This document shows positions 1 to 7,810 of a stretch of DNA of 42,622 bases, piece by piece. Where the stretch lies: positions 1 to 42,622 of the forward strand of contig JAKSTU010000021.1 in assembly GCA_024402435.1 (NCBI GenBank), written 5' to 3'. Every line of letters begins with the position of its first letter. Within the stretch, counting starts at the first letter, position 1. Made by a program: the position numbers and the translations under genes. Origin of the DNA: Treponemataceae bacterium (lineage in GTDB: Bacteria; Spirochaetota; Spirochaetia; Treponematales; Treponemataceae). The notes under the pieces were generated by a model that saw only the letters and a list, made by a program, of their open reading frames with translations, did no database searches and had not been told where the DNA came from.

Positions 1-605
1 CCAACAACAAAAACATCATCTCCTATTCCAAGTTCATTGCGCTTAGCTTTACGAACTTCTTCATTAAATCTGAATTTTTCCAAATCAATGGCATTATTAA
101 GAAGATATACCTGTCCTCTGTCATATGCCTTATTTCCAAACTGAAAGCGACCTGCAAGTTCAGAACAGCAGAAATATTCATTTGCAAAGACCTTACTCCA
201 AGGCCGTAAAATCTGCTTAAGAATATTCTTTTTCCATTCCTTTTTATTAGTTGAAGAATGACTATGAGCAATTCTAACTGGAACCCCAGCTTTTTTAGCA
301 GCACTCAATGGAAAAACACTCAAAGTATTTATATGCGAATGAACGATATGATATTTATTTTCTCGGAAAAGTTTAATGAGTGCTTTTCTATATGGAAACA
401 GTTTTTGATAAGGGGGAACAAGAAAAACTCGTCCTCCAAGAGATTCTATCTCATCATAGGGAATAAGAGTTGAATCTGAATCACATATAAAATCAAACTG
501 GACTTTGGTGCGATCAATATTTCGATAATAATTCATCACAACACTCTCAACGCCACCACCAAGCCATTTTCCCATTATCTGAGCAATTCTAATCGTTTCG
601 CACAC
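1..605 (-). CDS. Glycosyltransferase (GT4/EpsF-like), 3' part cut off by window edge
   Basis: About 201 N-terminal residues are present and the C-terminus runs off the left edge. The protein begins with a GTG preceded by AAGGGG six bases upstream, and an in-frame TAA lies a few codons above it, so this start is well fixed. The start RIAQIMGKWLGGGVES is the nucleotide-sugar glycosyltransferase opening of the GT4 Rossmann fold (glycine-rich loop). It is followed by a segment reading HIVHSHINTLSVFPL and then RIAHSHSS, typical of EpsF/capsular GT-B enzymes. The predicted role is transfer of a sugar from a nucleotide donor during surface polysaccharide or LPS-like glycan assembly at the cytoplasmic face. 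The gene lies 96 bases downstream of a Wzi-like gene on the same strand, which supports a surface glycan role. Donor and acceptor cannot be read from the sequence. Confidence 0.8.
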   Translation of the reverse strand, partial: MCETIRIAQIMGKWLGGGVESVVMNYYRNIDRTKVQFDFICDSDSTLIPYDEIESLGGRVFLVPPYQKLFPYRKALIKLFRENKYHIVHSHINTLSVFPLSAAKKAGVPVRIAHSHSSTNKKEWKKNILKQILRPWSKVFANEYFCCSELAGRFQFGNKAYDRGQVYLLNNAIDLEKFRFNEEVRKAKRNELGIGDDVFVV

Positions 606-701
606 CTTATTCCCCTTTTCACTCCATTCCTTTTACTTCAAGCATTCTGCAAATAAGGCGAAGCAATATTCTAATTTGCAAAAAAAAAATGACATCAATC
701 C

Positions 702-2411
702 TTAAATCTTATATGCAATACCCATCCGGAACGAACAGTTTTGCATATATGTTTGTTTATCATAGTTTGGTTTATTAATCGTTTCAAAAGTAAAGCCTGC
801 ATTCACTGTTACAGAAGGAAGTACATAATAATAAACATCAGCCCCTACAGCACAGTGAACTTCGTAGTTTTCCCACCAGTCGTTATTAAGCTGACCTGGC
901 GTCAAGCCATCTCCATCACTGGATGCATCTGAGTCAACCGCTTTGTTCAAAACAAAGTTCATGTCCGGTGCATAACGATGCAAAAAACCTGTTATTACAA
1001 ATCTCGGGTGATAAATTCTTGCACAAAAATACTGACTGTTGCCCCCCACAGAACAACCATTTCCCAAAACTTGACCTTTGTTTGTGTACCCATGATTTAT
1101 CTGATGATGTCCATACAAACCGAAATACTGCCATTGAAGTTGAAAATCCTGGCTCATTTCCATGTTATTCAGTTCACCAATTAATTCCAGTTTCATGTCA
1201 TTTTTCGAAAAAATATCAATAATCTGCTTAAATCCTATCGAAAATGTCACTGTGTGGAAAGGATTAATCAAAAAATTTGCAGAATAATCATCTTTTGCCA
1301 ATTCTCCATAAACTTCGAAATCCACTTTGGGAAAAAGCCAATCCACAGTAATGCTCATTTTCTGGTCTTCCCCAATTCCGTAAACATCATTATCTTTGTA
1401 GAAAGGGTTTAGATACTTCCAGAATTTATTGTTCCATCCTGCCAAACAGACCTTATTCAAACCCAATGTAAATCCAGGCAGAAAACTGGGAGAATAACTT
1501 GCATTAAATCCAGCCAGGAGTTGCTGATCGTTTGAAGGGTCATTGTCAAACCACTCGCTCTCTGTAAGTTTTCCAACCCAAAGACGTCCTTCAATATAGC
1601 CCAAATCCAAATTTGCTCCAGGAAGAATCACATTCTGTTTTCGCAATCCAATGTCAAATTTAGGATAAGAAGGTGCATTATTGCTTCCGAGCATTGGATT
1701 CAACCATGCGGGACCAATCCATGGTGTCTGAGTTCCAAACCCTGCAGTAAGCGAATGCCAAGAATAACGGATTTCCGTGTCACCCAAGTCAAAAAAACAG
1801 AAAGATTTATCTCCGAACCTGAGAGGCTTGTCTATGCTTCCTTCACTGCCATAGCCCCAAAAATAACCGTAGGTATCTGCTCTACCATCAAATTTCGGAT
1901 CTGAGTAAGTTTCGGTGTTACGGTATTTAAATGGTAAATTCTGAGAAAAAGAAATCTGCGGTTTAAAAGTCAGCTCAAACCCGTATCCTTCCAGACGAAC
2001 TCCGGCTGTCACACTTGTATTATACCCTCTTCCTTGCCACAAAGCGCCGTCGTTCTGACCATAAGGACTTTTTGTATTGTAAGAATTAAACCACTCCGGT
2101 CCGTAAACACGAAGAAACAGGCCTTGCTTTATTCCGTCAGAAAACCAGTTTTTTGAAGTTGAATCCGGAGTCCACAGTATGAATTCTGACCCCATGTTGT
2201 TTTCTGACCACCAGTGATTTTCAGAATCAAAAATCCACAAATTATCACTCAAAGTACGATAGTTCAAAGTTGGCCGTTCAATCAGTCCCTGAATGCTCAA
2301 AAAGTCACAATAATCTTCTTCCAAGGATTTAAGTGCTACCTGCCCAGACAGAAACGAACAACCTATCAAAACAGAGAATAAAACAGCAAATAACTTTTTA
2401 AAAAGTATCAT
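702..2411 (-). CDS. Wzi-like capsule assembly outer-membrane beta-barrel protein
   Basis: This is a 569-residue protein with an N-terminal signal peptide (residues 1 to about 23, ending near FLSGQ). The mature part is rich in alternating aromatic residues and ends in an aromatic/hydrophobic strand (GIAYKI), as in outer-membrane barrels. Near the N-terminus, DFLSIQGLIERPTLNYRTLS resembles the Wzi family opening. Around residue 440, the segment from YGHHQ through YTNKGQVLGNG to NSQY resembles the conserved Wzi late barrel motif. Wzi proteins anchor or organise surface polysaccharide at the outer membrane. A truncated glycosyltransferase follows on the same strand and a secreted DUF6675-like gene precedes it, so a polysaccharide locus probably continues to the left. 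The ATG follows GAAGGTGAAAAGTGA, a plausible ribosome site. The family call rests on motif resemblance only. Confidence 0.65.
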   Translation of the reverse strand: MILFKKLFAVLFSVLIGCSFLSGQVALKSLEEDYCDFLSIQGLIERPTLNYRTLSDNLWIFDSENHWWSENNMGSEFILWTPDSTSKNWFSDGIKQGLFLRVYGPEWFNSYNTKSPYGQNDGALWQGRGYNTSVTAGVRLEGYGFELTFKPQISFSQNLPFKYRNTETYSDPKFDGRADTYGYFWGYGSEGSIDKPLRFGDKSFCFFDLGDTEIRYSWHSLTAGFGTQTPWIGPAWLNPMLGSNNAPSYPKFDIGLRKQNVILPGANLDLGYIEGRLWVGKLTESEWFDNDPSNDQQLLAGFNASYSPSFLPGFTLGLNKVCLAGWNNKFWKYLNPFYKDNDVYGIGEDQKMSITVDWLFPKVDFEVYGELAKDDYSANFLINPFHTVTFSIGFKQIIDIFSKNDMKLELIGELNNMEMSQDFQLQWQYFGLYGHHQINHGYTNKGQVLGNGCSVGGNSQYFCARIYHPRFVITGFLHRYAPDMNFVLNKAVDSDASSDGDGLTPGQLNNDWWENYEVHCAVGADVYYYVLPSVTVNAGFTFETINKPNYDKQTYMQNCSFRMGIAYKI

Positions 2412-2472
2412 TCACTTTTCACCTTCTTTTTTTTAGGATTTATTTCAGCCCCCGCCCTCAACCCGTCACCAA

Positions 2473-3207
2473 TCAAAGTTTGTCAAACACATAATTGCAG
2501 AAAGATTTGATCCGGTTCACAAATGAAGTATCAATACGGCCTGTCAGAAAAGGAAAACGCAGTGCATTGACGCCGCCGATTCCATAAAGCACCCATTCAT
2601 CACCGTTTTTGAACAAAGATACAACAATCTTCATTTTGCCCTTGCCGAAACACTCTATACCGCCTTGGTATTTGACGCCGCTTGTGTTAATGGCTTCATA
2701 AAACAGACCGTTTACGTCTTTGGAACAGGTAATGTCTTCATCAATCACCCCGAAAGGATCCATTTCAAAATGGGCTTTCAGTGTTTTTACGCCGTTTTTT
2801 TCCTGCTGTGATTCAACCCAGGCCGTTGTATAAAGATCGAACCATTTTTCTGCATGTTCCGAATAATAAGGAATTCCGGCGTAATCAGAAACGTTCAGAA
2901 GCACATCTTCCAGTTTTTGCGGAAGGTCTTCATTGCCTTTTACCGGCTTTACCTGAATGATTTCAACCAGATACTTGGGAGAAAAATTCTTGATGTTTGC
3001 CAAAAGTTTGTCGTTCTGGTCACTGAAACCTTTCAACAGACTCATGTTGGAAGCATAATCGATTTTTTTTATCAGAACCTTACCGGAATCCAGTGTTTTC
3101 TGTTCATCCTTAGTCAGTTTTGAGTTGAAAGGAGACGCGGCAGACAAAGCCTGAACCGCACAAAGAAGAGCCAAAATCACTGTAAGAATTTTTCTGTTTT
3201 GTTTCAT
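2473..3207 (-). CDS. Secreted protein of unknown function (DUF6675-like)
   Basis: The reading frame is open to 3243, but the Met at 3207 gives a clean signal peptide (MKQNRKILTVILALLCAVQA, cleavage after ALSA). It also coincides with the predicted transcription start, so I prefer it (244 residues). The mature protein is a periplasmic alpha/beta protein with no enzymatic motif that I recognise. It resembles, from memory, the DUF6675 family of spirochaetes and Bacteroidetes. It lies about 50 bases after the PurF-like gene on the same strand and 61 bases before the Wzi-like gene. There is no Shine-Dalgarno sequence: a TATACT hexamer ends six bases before the ATG, suggesting a leaderless message. 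Function is not assigned. Confidence 0.7.
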   Translation of the reverse strand: MKQNRKILTVILALLCAVQALSAASPFNSKLTKDEQKTLDSGKVLIKKIDYASNMSLLKGFSDQNDKLLANIKNFSPKYLVEIIQVKPVKGNEDLPQKLEDVLLNVSDYAGIPYYSEHAEKWFDLYTTAWVESQQEKNGVKTLKAHFEMDPFGVIDEDITCSKDVNGLFYEAINTSGVKYQGGIECFGKGKMKIVVSLFKNGDEWVLYGIGGVNALRFPFLTGRIDTSFVNRIKSFCNYVFDKL

Positions 3208-3213
3208 AGTCAT

Positions 3214-3243
3214 AGTATACAGAAAAAACCGTTTCCGCCTCAA
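3214..3243 (-). promoter_or_regulatory. Promoter at the ATG of the DUF6675-like gene (possible leaderless start)
   Basis: On the minus strand TTGAGG (3243-3238) and TATACT (3219-3214) are separated by 18 bases. TATACT ends six bases before the ATG at 3207, so the expected +1 falls on the A of that ATG. No Shine-Dalgarno-like sequence lies upstream of the ATG. Confidence 0.55.
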
Positions 3244-3258
3244 TGGTTACAAAACAGT

Positions 3259-4674
3259 TTATTCACGGCCGTCCCAGCAGTAGGTGCAGAGACATTCGTG
3301 AGGCAGCCCTGTGGAATCAAGCATGTCGTCCAAGCGGTGAAAGCGGAGACTTGTAAAATGCAGCTGTCTGCGGATTTCTTCCTGCATGCGCTGATATTTC
3401 TCGCTGTCCGGATTGCAGTACTCGCGAAGCACTTCTTCAGAAACGTCTTCACCTTCAAACTGTTTGATCACCCGCCGTGCAATAAGATCCATTTCGCTCT
3501 TGCTGCGACTGAAGTTCAGATATTTACAGCCGAACATGATCGGCGGACAGGCGGGACGAACGTGAACTTCTTCTGCACCGCTTTGGTAAAGGAAATCAGT
3601 TGTTTCACGAAGCTGAGTACCACGGACAATGCTGTCATCAATCAGAAGGATTTTTTTGCCGCGGATAAGCTGCTGCACGGGAATCAGTTTCATGTGGGCA
3701 ATCAGATTGCGCTGGTCCTGACTTGTGGGCATAAAGCTGCGGGGCCATGTAGGCGTATATTTGATGAAAGGCCGTGTAAAAGGAATTCCGCTTTCATTGG
3801 CATAACCGATTGCATGAGCCGTTCCGCTGTCAGGAACACCGGCAACACAGTCCGGCTGTACGGAATCTTTGTCCCGCATTGCAAGATATTTTCCGCAGTT
3901 GTAGCGCATTTCCTCTACATTCACACCTTCATAAGTGCTTGTGGGATAGCCGTAGTAAATCCACAGGAAGGTACAGATTTTCATGGCCTTCTGCTTCTGC
4001 TGCATTACCCGGACTCCGTCAGCTGTAATGAACACGATTTCTGCCGGTCCCAGTTCCTTATAATCAGAGTAACCCAAATTCACATAAGCATGGCTTTCAA
4101 AAGAAACGCAGTAAGCATCCTCTTTCTTGCCGATCTGGAGCGGAGTGCGGCCCATTTTGTCACGGGCAGCGTAAATGCCGGTTTTGGTCATGATCAAAAG
4201 CGACAAAGATCCCAGCACTTTTTCCTGAACATATTTAATTCCGTCAAGAATCGTTTCTTTGCTGTTGATAAGTGCAATGATCAGTTCTGTCTGATTGATT
4301 TCCCCGCCGGACATTTCAAGAAAGTGGGTATTTTTCTCCATGAGGATTTCGTTTACAAGAGCATCTTTGTTGGCAACAAGACCGACTGTTGTGATTGCGT
4401 AGGCGCCCAAGTGACTTTTGACCAGCAGCGGCTGCGGCTCATAGTCACTGATACATCCGATACCCATGTTGCCGTGCATTTCACCGATGTCGTCTTCAAA
4501 TTTCGTACGGAACGGGCTGTTCTGAATATTGTGGATGGCACGCAGAAACTGTCCGTCAGAACCCAGTACCGCAAGTCCGCCGCGACGTGTGCCCAGATGG
4601 GAATGATAGTCCACTCCGAAAAACAAATCCAAAGAACAGTCTTTTTTACCGACAACACCGAATACGCCGCCCAT
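3259..4674 (-). CDS. PurF-like amidophosphoribosyltransferase lacking the catalytic N-terminal Cys
   Basis: This 471-residue protein has an N-terminal Ntn/class II glutamine amidotransferase-like domain and a C-terminal type I phosphoribosyltransferase domain. The latter carries a clear PRPP loop (ILLIDDSIVRGTQ, near residue 345). It ends in a Cys-x-x-Cys (CTYCWDGRE), comparable to the Fe-S ligands of Bacillus-type PurF. True PurF starts, after processing, with the nucleophilic Cys1. Here the start reads MGGVFGVVG, with Gly (GGC) at that place. The usual QHRGQ loop is replaced by SHLGTRRGG and the oxyanion HNGN by TVGLVAN, so the glutaminase site looks dead or repurposed. The start at 4674 is fixed by GGAAGGT seven bases upstream; an upstream Met at 4692 lacks a site. 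PurF-type ammonia-dependent phosphoribosylamine synthesis is possible but unproven. From memory, similar Gly-start homologues in other phyla are often annotated purF. Confidence 0.8.
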   Translation of the reverse strand: MGGVFGVVGKKDCSLDLFFGVDYHSHLGTRRGGLAVLGSDGQFLRAIHNIQNSPFRTKFEDDIGEMHGNMGIGCISDYEPQPLLVKSHLGAYAITTVGLVANKDALVNEILMEKNTHFLEMSGGEINQTELIIALINSKETILDGIKYVQEKVLGSLSLLIMTKTGIYAARDKMGRTPLQIGKKEDAYCVSFESHAYVNLGYSDYKELGPAEIVFITADGVRVMQQKQKAMKICTFLWIYYGYPTSTYEGVNVEEMRYNCGKYLAMRDKDSVQPDCVAGVPDSGTAHAIGYANESGIPFTRPFIKYTPTWPRSFMPTSQDQRNLIAHMKLIPVQQLIRGKKILLIDDSIVRGTQLRETTDFLYQSGAEEVHVRPACPPIMFGCKYLNFSRSKSEMDLIARRVIKQFEGEDVSEEVLREYCNPDSEKYQRMQEEIRRQLHFTSLRFHRLDDMLDSTGLPHECLCTYCWDGRE

Positions 4675-4708
4675 AGGAATACCTTCCGTCAAAAAAAATT
4701 ATGGGCGA

Positions 4709-4737
4709 ATGATAGCACTAAAAAGGACAAATTTCAA
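4709..4737 (-). promoter_or_regulatory. Sigma-70-type promoter for the PurF-like gene
   Basis: On the minus strand TTGAAA (4737-4732) and TATCAT (4714-4709) are 17 bases apart. They give a leader of roughly 30 bases containing the GGAAGGT site of the PurF-like gene. The promoter lies in the 80-base gap after the HD-GYP gene, so the PurF-like gene can be transcribed independently of it. Confidence 0.6.
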
Positions 4738-4754
4738 CGTCACACAACAAACTG

Positions 4755-6014
4755 TTACACAACCAGCTGGCGGAGAGTGTAATTTGTGTCCTCATCGATC
4801 ATGGCAATCATAAGGCGTCCGATTTTTTCGTCAAACTGAGTGCCCAGTCCTTTTTCAATTTCTGCACGCACCAAATTCTGAGGCATTGTGCTGCGGTAAC
4901 TGCGCATTGATGTCATGGCGTCGTAAGAATCTGCTACTGAAATAATGCGGGCAAACAAAGGGATTTTGTCCCCCGGCAGCCCGTCAGGATATCCGCGTCC
5001 GTCCATGCGTTCGTGATGCCAGCGTGCGCCTACAGCCAGGTTCTTGAACTGAATGCTCTTTGACATTTCACTCAGCAGCAGGTGTCCTTTCATCGGGTGT
5101 GTCCGCAACACTTCAAATTCCTCATCAGTAAGCTTTCCGTCTTTGTTGATGATTTTGGTATCAATACCGATTTTTCCAACGTCATGAAGAAGCCCTGCAT
5201 AATAAAGTTCTTCCAGTTCGGCTTCAGACAAATCAAGCTTTCTGCCCAGCATGAAAGAATACTCAGCAACACGCATGGAATGACCTTTTGTGTACTTGTC
5301 ATTCATTTCCACCGCATTTGACAGTGCCTTGATAGCTTGCTTCGTCAGAGTGGTGAGCCGCTGTTTTTCTTCAGTCAGTTCCCGGTTCTTATCATTGAGG
5401 GTGTCAACAAACTTCACTTTTTCAGCTTTTTTCTCCGCTTCAAGAAGCTGATTCCGTTCATGAACAAGAATGGAAATTACAATGTTTGAAACAATCGAAA
5501 AAACTATCAGCAGACTGTAAACGATTATCGTTTCGGGAATAATGTTCTTTACATAGCGTTCATCAAGTCCGCGCATGTAAGAAGCAACCGCCACACCCAC
5601 ACCGGCCAGAAGAGAAACAATGATGCAGAAGCGGCGGTTTTCATAAAGAATCGTCATGAGAACCGGAAGCAGAAGAGCCATAAGAGTAGCTTCAAACTGA
5701 TAGTGATTGAATGCGCAGTTTACACAAATCAGGGAAAAAACACCGAGAAGAAAATATTTCTGATGACTGCTTTCTTTTGGAATGAATTTGAGAACCACTG
5801 CTTCAACGCAGAGAGCTCCCCAGTTAATTATTTGCGGAATAAGAAGATAGCGAATAAACTTCTGTCTGATTTCTTCCGGCGTATATCCTCTGGAAGCCGG
5901 CAGGTAAATCATCATATCAACAGTCAGTTCGACAAGAAAAACAAAAATTGCCGCAATGAGCTGAGTTTTGATAAGGACTTTTCGCCAGCGTGCGTGATCA
6001 ATATCTGTAGACAA
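4755..6014 (-). CDS. Membrane-bound HD-GYP domain protein, probable cyclic-di-GMP phosphodiesterase
   Basis: The 419-residue protein has about six hydrophobic membrane segments in residues 15 to 185. A charged coiled-coil linker follows (about 185-220), then an HD-GYP domain. The HD pair is in GLLHDVGKIGI (about 275-285). The extended motif HHERMDGRGYPDGLPG contains an intact GYP near 341-343, followed by ARIISVADSYDAM. Proteins with all these motifs hydrolyse cyclic-di-GMP and control motility and surface properties. The N-terminal membrane region is not a recognised sensor domain. The start is a TTG at 6014 with a strong GGGGGA four bases upstream; no ATG lies nearby. The predicted promoter gives a leader of only about ten bases. 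It is the first gene of a minus-strand run, with its own promoter. Confidence 0.9.
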   Translation of the reverse strand: MSTDIDHARWRKVLIKTQLIAAIFVFLVELTVDMMIYLPASRGYTPEEIRQKFIRYLLIPQIINWGALCVEAVVLKFIPKESSHQKYFLLGVFSLICVNCAFNHYQFEATLMALLLPVLMTILYENRRFCIIVSLLAGVGVAVASYMRGLDERYVKNIIPETIIVYSLLIVFSIVSNIVISILVHERNQLLEAEKKAEKVKFVDTLNDKNRELTEEKQRLTTLTKQAIKALSNAVEMNDKYTKGHSMRVAEYSFMLGRKLDLSEAELEELYYAGLLHDVGKIGIDTKIINKDGKLTDEEFEVLRTHPMKGHLLLSEMSKSIQFKNLAVGARWHHERMDGRGYPDGLPGDKIPLFARIISVADSYDAMTSMRSYRSTMPQNLVRAEIEKGLGTQFDEKIGRLMIAMIDEDTNYTLRQLVV

Positions 6015-6031
6015 GATTTCCCCCGAATTGA

Positions 6032-6060
6032 ATTGTATTTATATGGAAGAAAAAGTTCAA
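6032..6060 (-). promoter_or_regulatory. Promoter for the HD-GYP gene
   Basis: On the minus strand TTGAAC (6060-6055) and TACAAT (6037-6032) are separated by exactly 17 bases. The expected transcript starts about 11 bases before the TTG codon, just including the GGGGGA ribosome site. Confidence 0.65.
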
Positions 6061-6162
6061 ATCAGTATCAACGATTTTTCGTAAATTCTTAAGAATTCAG
6101 CACTTTTCAAAAAGATTCAGTGGAAATGAAATGATTTAAAACTAAAAAGGCCGGACAAAATC

Positions 6163-6236
6163 CGCGTCTGACACGATTCGAACGTGCGACCTATGGATTC
6201 GAAGTCCAGCGCTCTATCCAGCTGAGCTACAGACGC
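6163..6236 (-). tRNA. tRNA-Arg, anticodon TCG
   Basis: The gene folds as a cloverleaf. The acceptor GCGTCTG pairs with CAGACGC, the discriminator is G, and the D arm contains GCTC/GAGC. The anticodon loop CTTCGAA gives TCG, and the T arm is GCACG TTCGAAT CGTGT. The first pair of the anticodon stem is a C/T mismatch. CCA is not encoded. It is transcribed with the tRNA-His gene ten bases upstream. Confidence 0.95.
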
Positions 6237-6246
6237 TCAAACAAAG

Positions 6247-6319
6247 GGTGCCTGGAGGGATTTGAACCCTCGACAACCAGATCCACAATCTGGCGCTCTA
6301 CCCCTGAACTACAGGCACC
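6247..6319 (-). tRNA. tRNA-His, anticodon GTG
   Basis: The acceptor GTGCCTG pairs with CAGGCAC. An extra 5' G (at 6319) stands opposite discriminator C, the hallmark of tRNA-His. The anticodon loop ATTGTGGAT gives GTG and the T loop is TTCAAAT. CCA is not encoded. It is the promoter-proximal member of the tRNA-His/tRNA-Arg pair. Confidence 0.96.
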
Positions 6320-6337
6320 ATGTTTTTCAACTCGGTT

Positions 6338-6367
6338 AATATATCAAAAAGGTTCTGATTTGGTCAA
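6338..6367 (-). promoter_or_regulatory. Promoter for the tRNA-His/tRNA-Arg unit
   Basis: On the minus strand TTGACC (6367-6362) and TATATT (6343-6338) have an 18-base spacer, ending about 18 bases before the first base of tRNA-His. Confidence 0.65.
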
Positions 6368-6415
6368 GACCATTCTTTTTCAATTCTTTGCGATTTACTG
6401 CAAAATAAGCCCTTC

Positions 6416-6444
6416 TTGTGTAAAGAAGCGCAAAAACGTATAAT
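6416..6444 (+). promoter_or_regulatory. Promoter for the AAE-type transporter
   Basis: TTGTGT (6416-6421) and a perfect TATAAT (6439-6444) are separated by 17 bases. Transcription should start near 6451, giving a leader of about 27 bases with AGAGG before the ATG at 6478. Confidence 0.75.
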
Positions 6445-6477
6445 TCTTTCAAAATTAAACTCACTCAGAGGCACAAA

Positions 6478-7680
6478 ATGATTGATTACTTGGCCAGCGT
6501 TACTTCATCTGCGCTCTCCATCATCTTCGTGGTCTTTATCATCGGAACGGTCGGATATCTTCTTGGCCGCATCAACATCAAGGGCATTTCTTTGGGAACA
6601 GCCGGTGTTCTTATCGTAGCACTCATCTACGGTGTCGTAATCCACTACTTCCCTTCCTTCAAAATCGGAGACAATACGATTACCCTTTGGAACGATTCGC
6701 TCAAAACAAGGTTTTCACTTGTTTCAAGCATCGGAACGGCTTTGTTCGTAACAGCTGTGGGACTTATTGCAGGTCCCAAGTTTTTCAGAACATTCAACAA
6801 AAGTTCAATTGCTTATCTTGTAATGGGAATCATCATCATCGGAATCGGCGGCGGAACTGCAATCATCTGCTGTCTGCTTGACAGCAATCTTTCTCCTGAA
6901 ATGGCAGCAGGTCTTCTTACAGGCGGACTTACAAGTACACCCGGATTCAGTGCTGCAAAAGAAGTTCCCGGTGTTGACGCAGACGCAATCAGCGCAGGTT
7001 ATGGTATTGCATACCTGTTCGGTGTTCTCGGTGTTGTTCTTTTTGTACAGATCATTCCCAAGATTCTTAAAGTTGACATTGCAAAAGAACGCGAATCTTT
7101 TGTTGCAGCAAGTTCCATCAAAATCCCTGAACCAAAAGGAAAACTGGTAACTGTTGAAGAATTCGGTTTCTTCCCCTTCTTCCTTACAGTTGCTCTTGGA
7201 TGCCTCATCGGTGCAATCAAAATTCCGAAAATCAACTTCTCTCTCGGAAACTCAGGCGGAACACTCATTGCGGGTCTTATCGTAGGACATTTCCAGCACA
7301 TGGGCAAACTTGACTGCCGTCTTTCAAAACAGACACTGAACTTCATGCGCGAACTGGGTCTTGTTCTGTTCCTTATCGGTGCAGGTGTTCCCGGCGGCGT
7401 AAACTTCGTTACAAACGTCCGCGTATCGTTCTTCATTTACGGCGCAATCATGACAACTGTTCCTATGGTTGTGGGTTATATCATTGCACGCTATGTGTTC
7501 AAACTCAGCATTTTCAACAACCTGGGTTCAATCACAGGCGGTATGACTTCTACACCGGCTCTCGGAACACTCATTGCCACAGCCGGAACTGATGAAGTTT
7601 CTTCCGCATATGCAGCAACTTATCCTTTGGCACTGGTTTCAATCGTACTCATGTCAAAGATTATCGTAATGGTTCTGTAA
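6478..7680 (+). CDS. Aspartate:alanine exchanger (AAE) family transporter, short form
   Basis: The 400-residue, very hydrophobic integral membrane protein is made of two related halves. Each half carries the AAE/YidE repeat signature: GGLTSTPGFSAA around residue 149 and GGMTSTPALGT around 358. AAE transporters exchange acidic amino acids, alanine or other small metabolites across the cytoplasmic membrane. Classical AspT, YidE and YbjL proteins have about 550 residues, with a TrkA-C pair in the central loop. Here the loop between the halves is short (about 200-230) and TrkA-C is absent, so ligand-gated control through that domain is missing. The gene is monocistronic, with its own promoter and a strong terminator. 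The substrate cannot be predicted. Confidence 0.85.
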   Translation: MIDYLASVTSSALSIIFVVFIIGTVGYLLGRINIKGISLGTAGVLIVALIYGVVIHYFPSFKIGDNTITLWNDSLKTRFSLVSSIGTALFVTAVGLIAGPKFFRTFNKSSIAYLVMGIIIIGIGGGTAIICCLLDSNLSPEMAAGLLTGGLTSTPGFSAAKEVPGVDADAISAGYGIAYLFGVLGVVLFVQIIPKILKVDIAKERESFVAASSIKIPEPKGKLVTVEEFGFFPFFLTVALGCLIGAIKIPKINFSLGNSGGTLIAGLIVGHFQHMGKLDCRLSKQTLNFMRELGLVLFLIGAGVPGGVNFVTNVRVSFFIYGAIMTTVPMVVGYIIARYVFKLSIFNNLGSITGGMTSTPALGTLIATAGTDEVSSAYAATYPLALVSIVLMSKIIVMVL

Positions 7681-7695
7681 TTCATCAATTCTGAA

Positions 7696-7746
7696 CAATC
7701 CTTCGGTTTCCATCAGCAAAGTTGGAACAACCGAAGGATTGTTTTT
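7696..7746 (+). terminator. Intrinsic terminator of the AAE transporter gene
   Basis: A perfect 13-base stem (7696-7708 pairs with 7729-7741, CAATCCTTCGGTT / AACCGAAGGATTG) is followed by a run of T, 15 bases after the stop codon. Confidence 0.9.
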
Positions 7747-7810
7747 ATGGAAAAAATAACGGAACGCTGGCAGGATTTCGGCAGACGCTGTTTTCCTGCC
7801 TGATAATTTT

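Noticed and set aside
603..701. GCAAAT/ATTTGC hairpin as a terminator between the Wzi-like and glycosyltransferase genes
   Set aside because: The T-run lies before rather than after the stem on the transcribed strand, so it does not have terminator polarity.
3199..4782. A 527-codon open frame on the plus strand
   Set aside because: It is antisense to the PurF-like gene and the DUF6675-like start, its protein has no recognisable domain, and it has no ribosome site. It is a shadow of the real minus-strand genes.
6152..6164. CGGA/TCCG stem with a T-run after tRNA-Arg as a terminator
   Set aside because: The stem is only four pairs and overlaps the tRNA 3' end; too weak to call.
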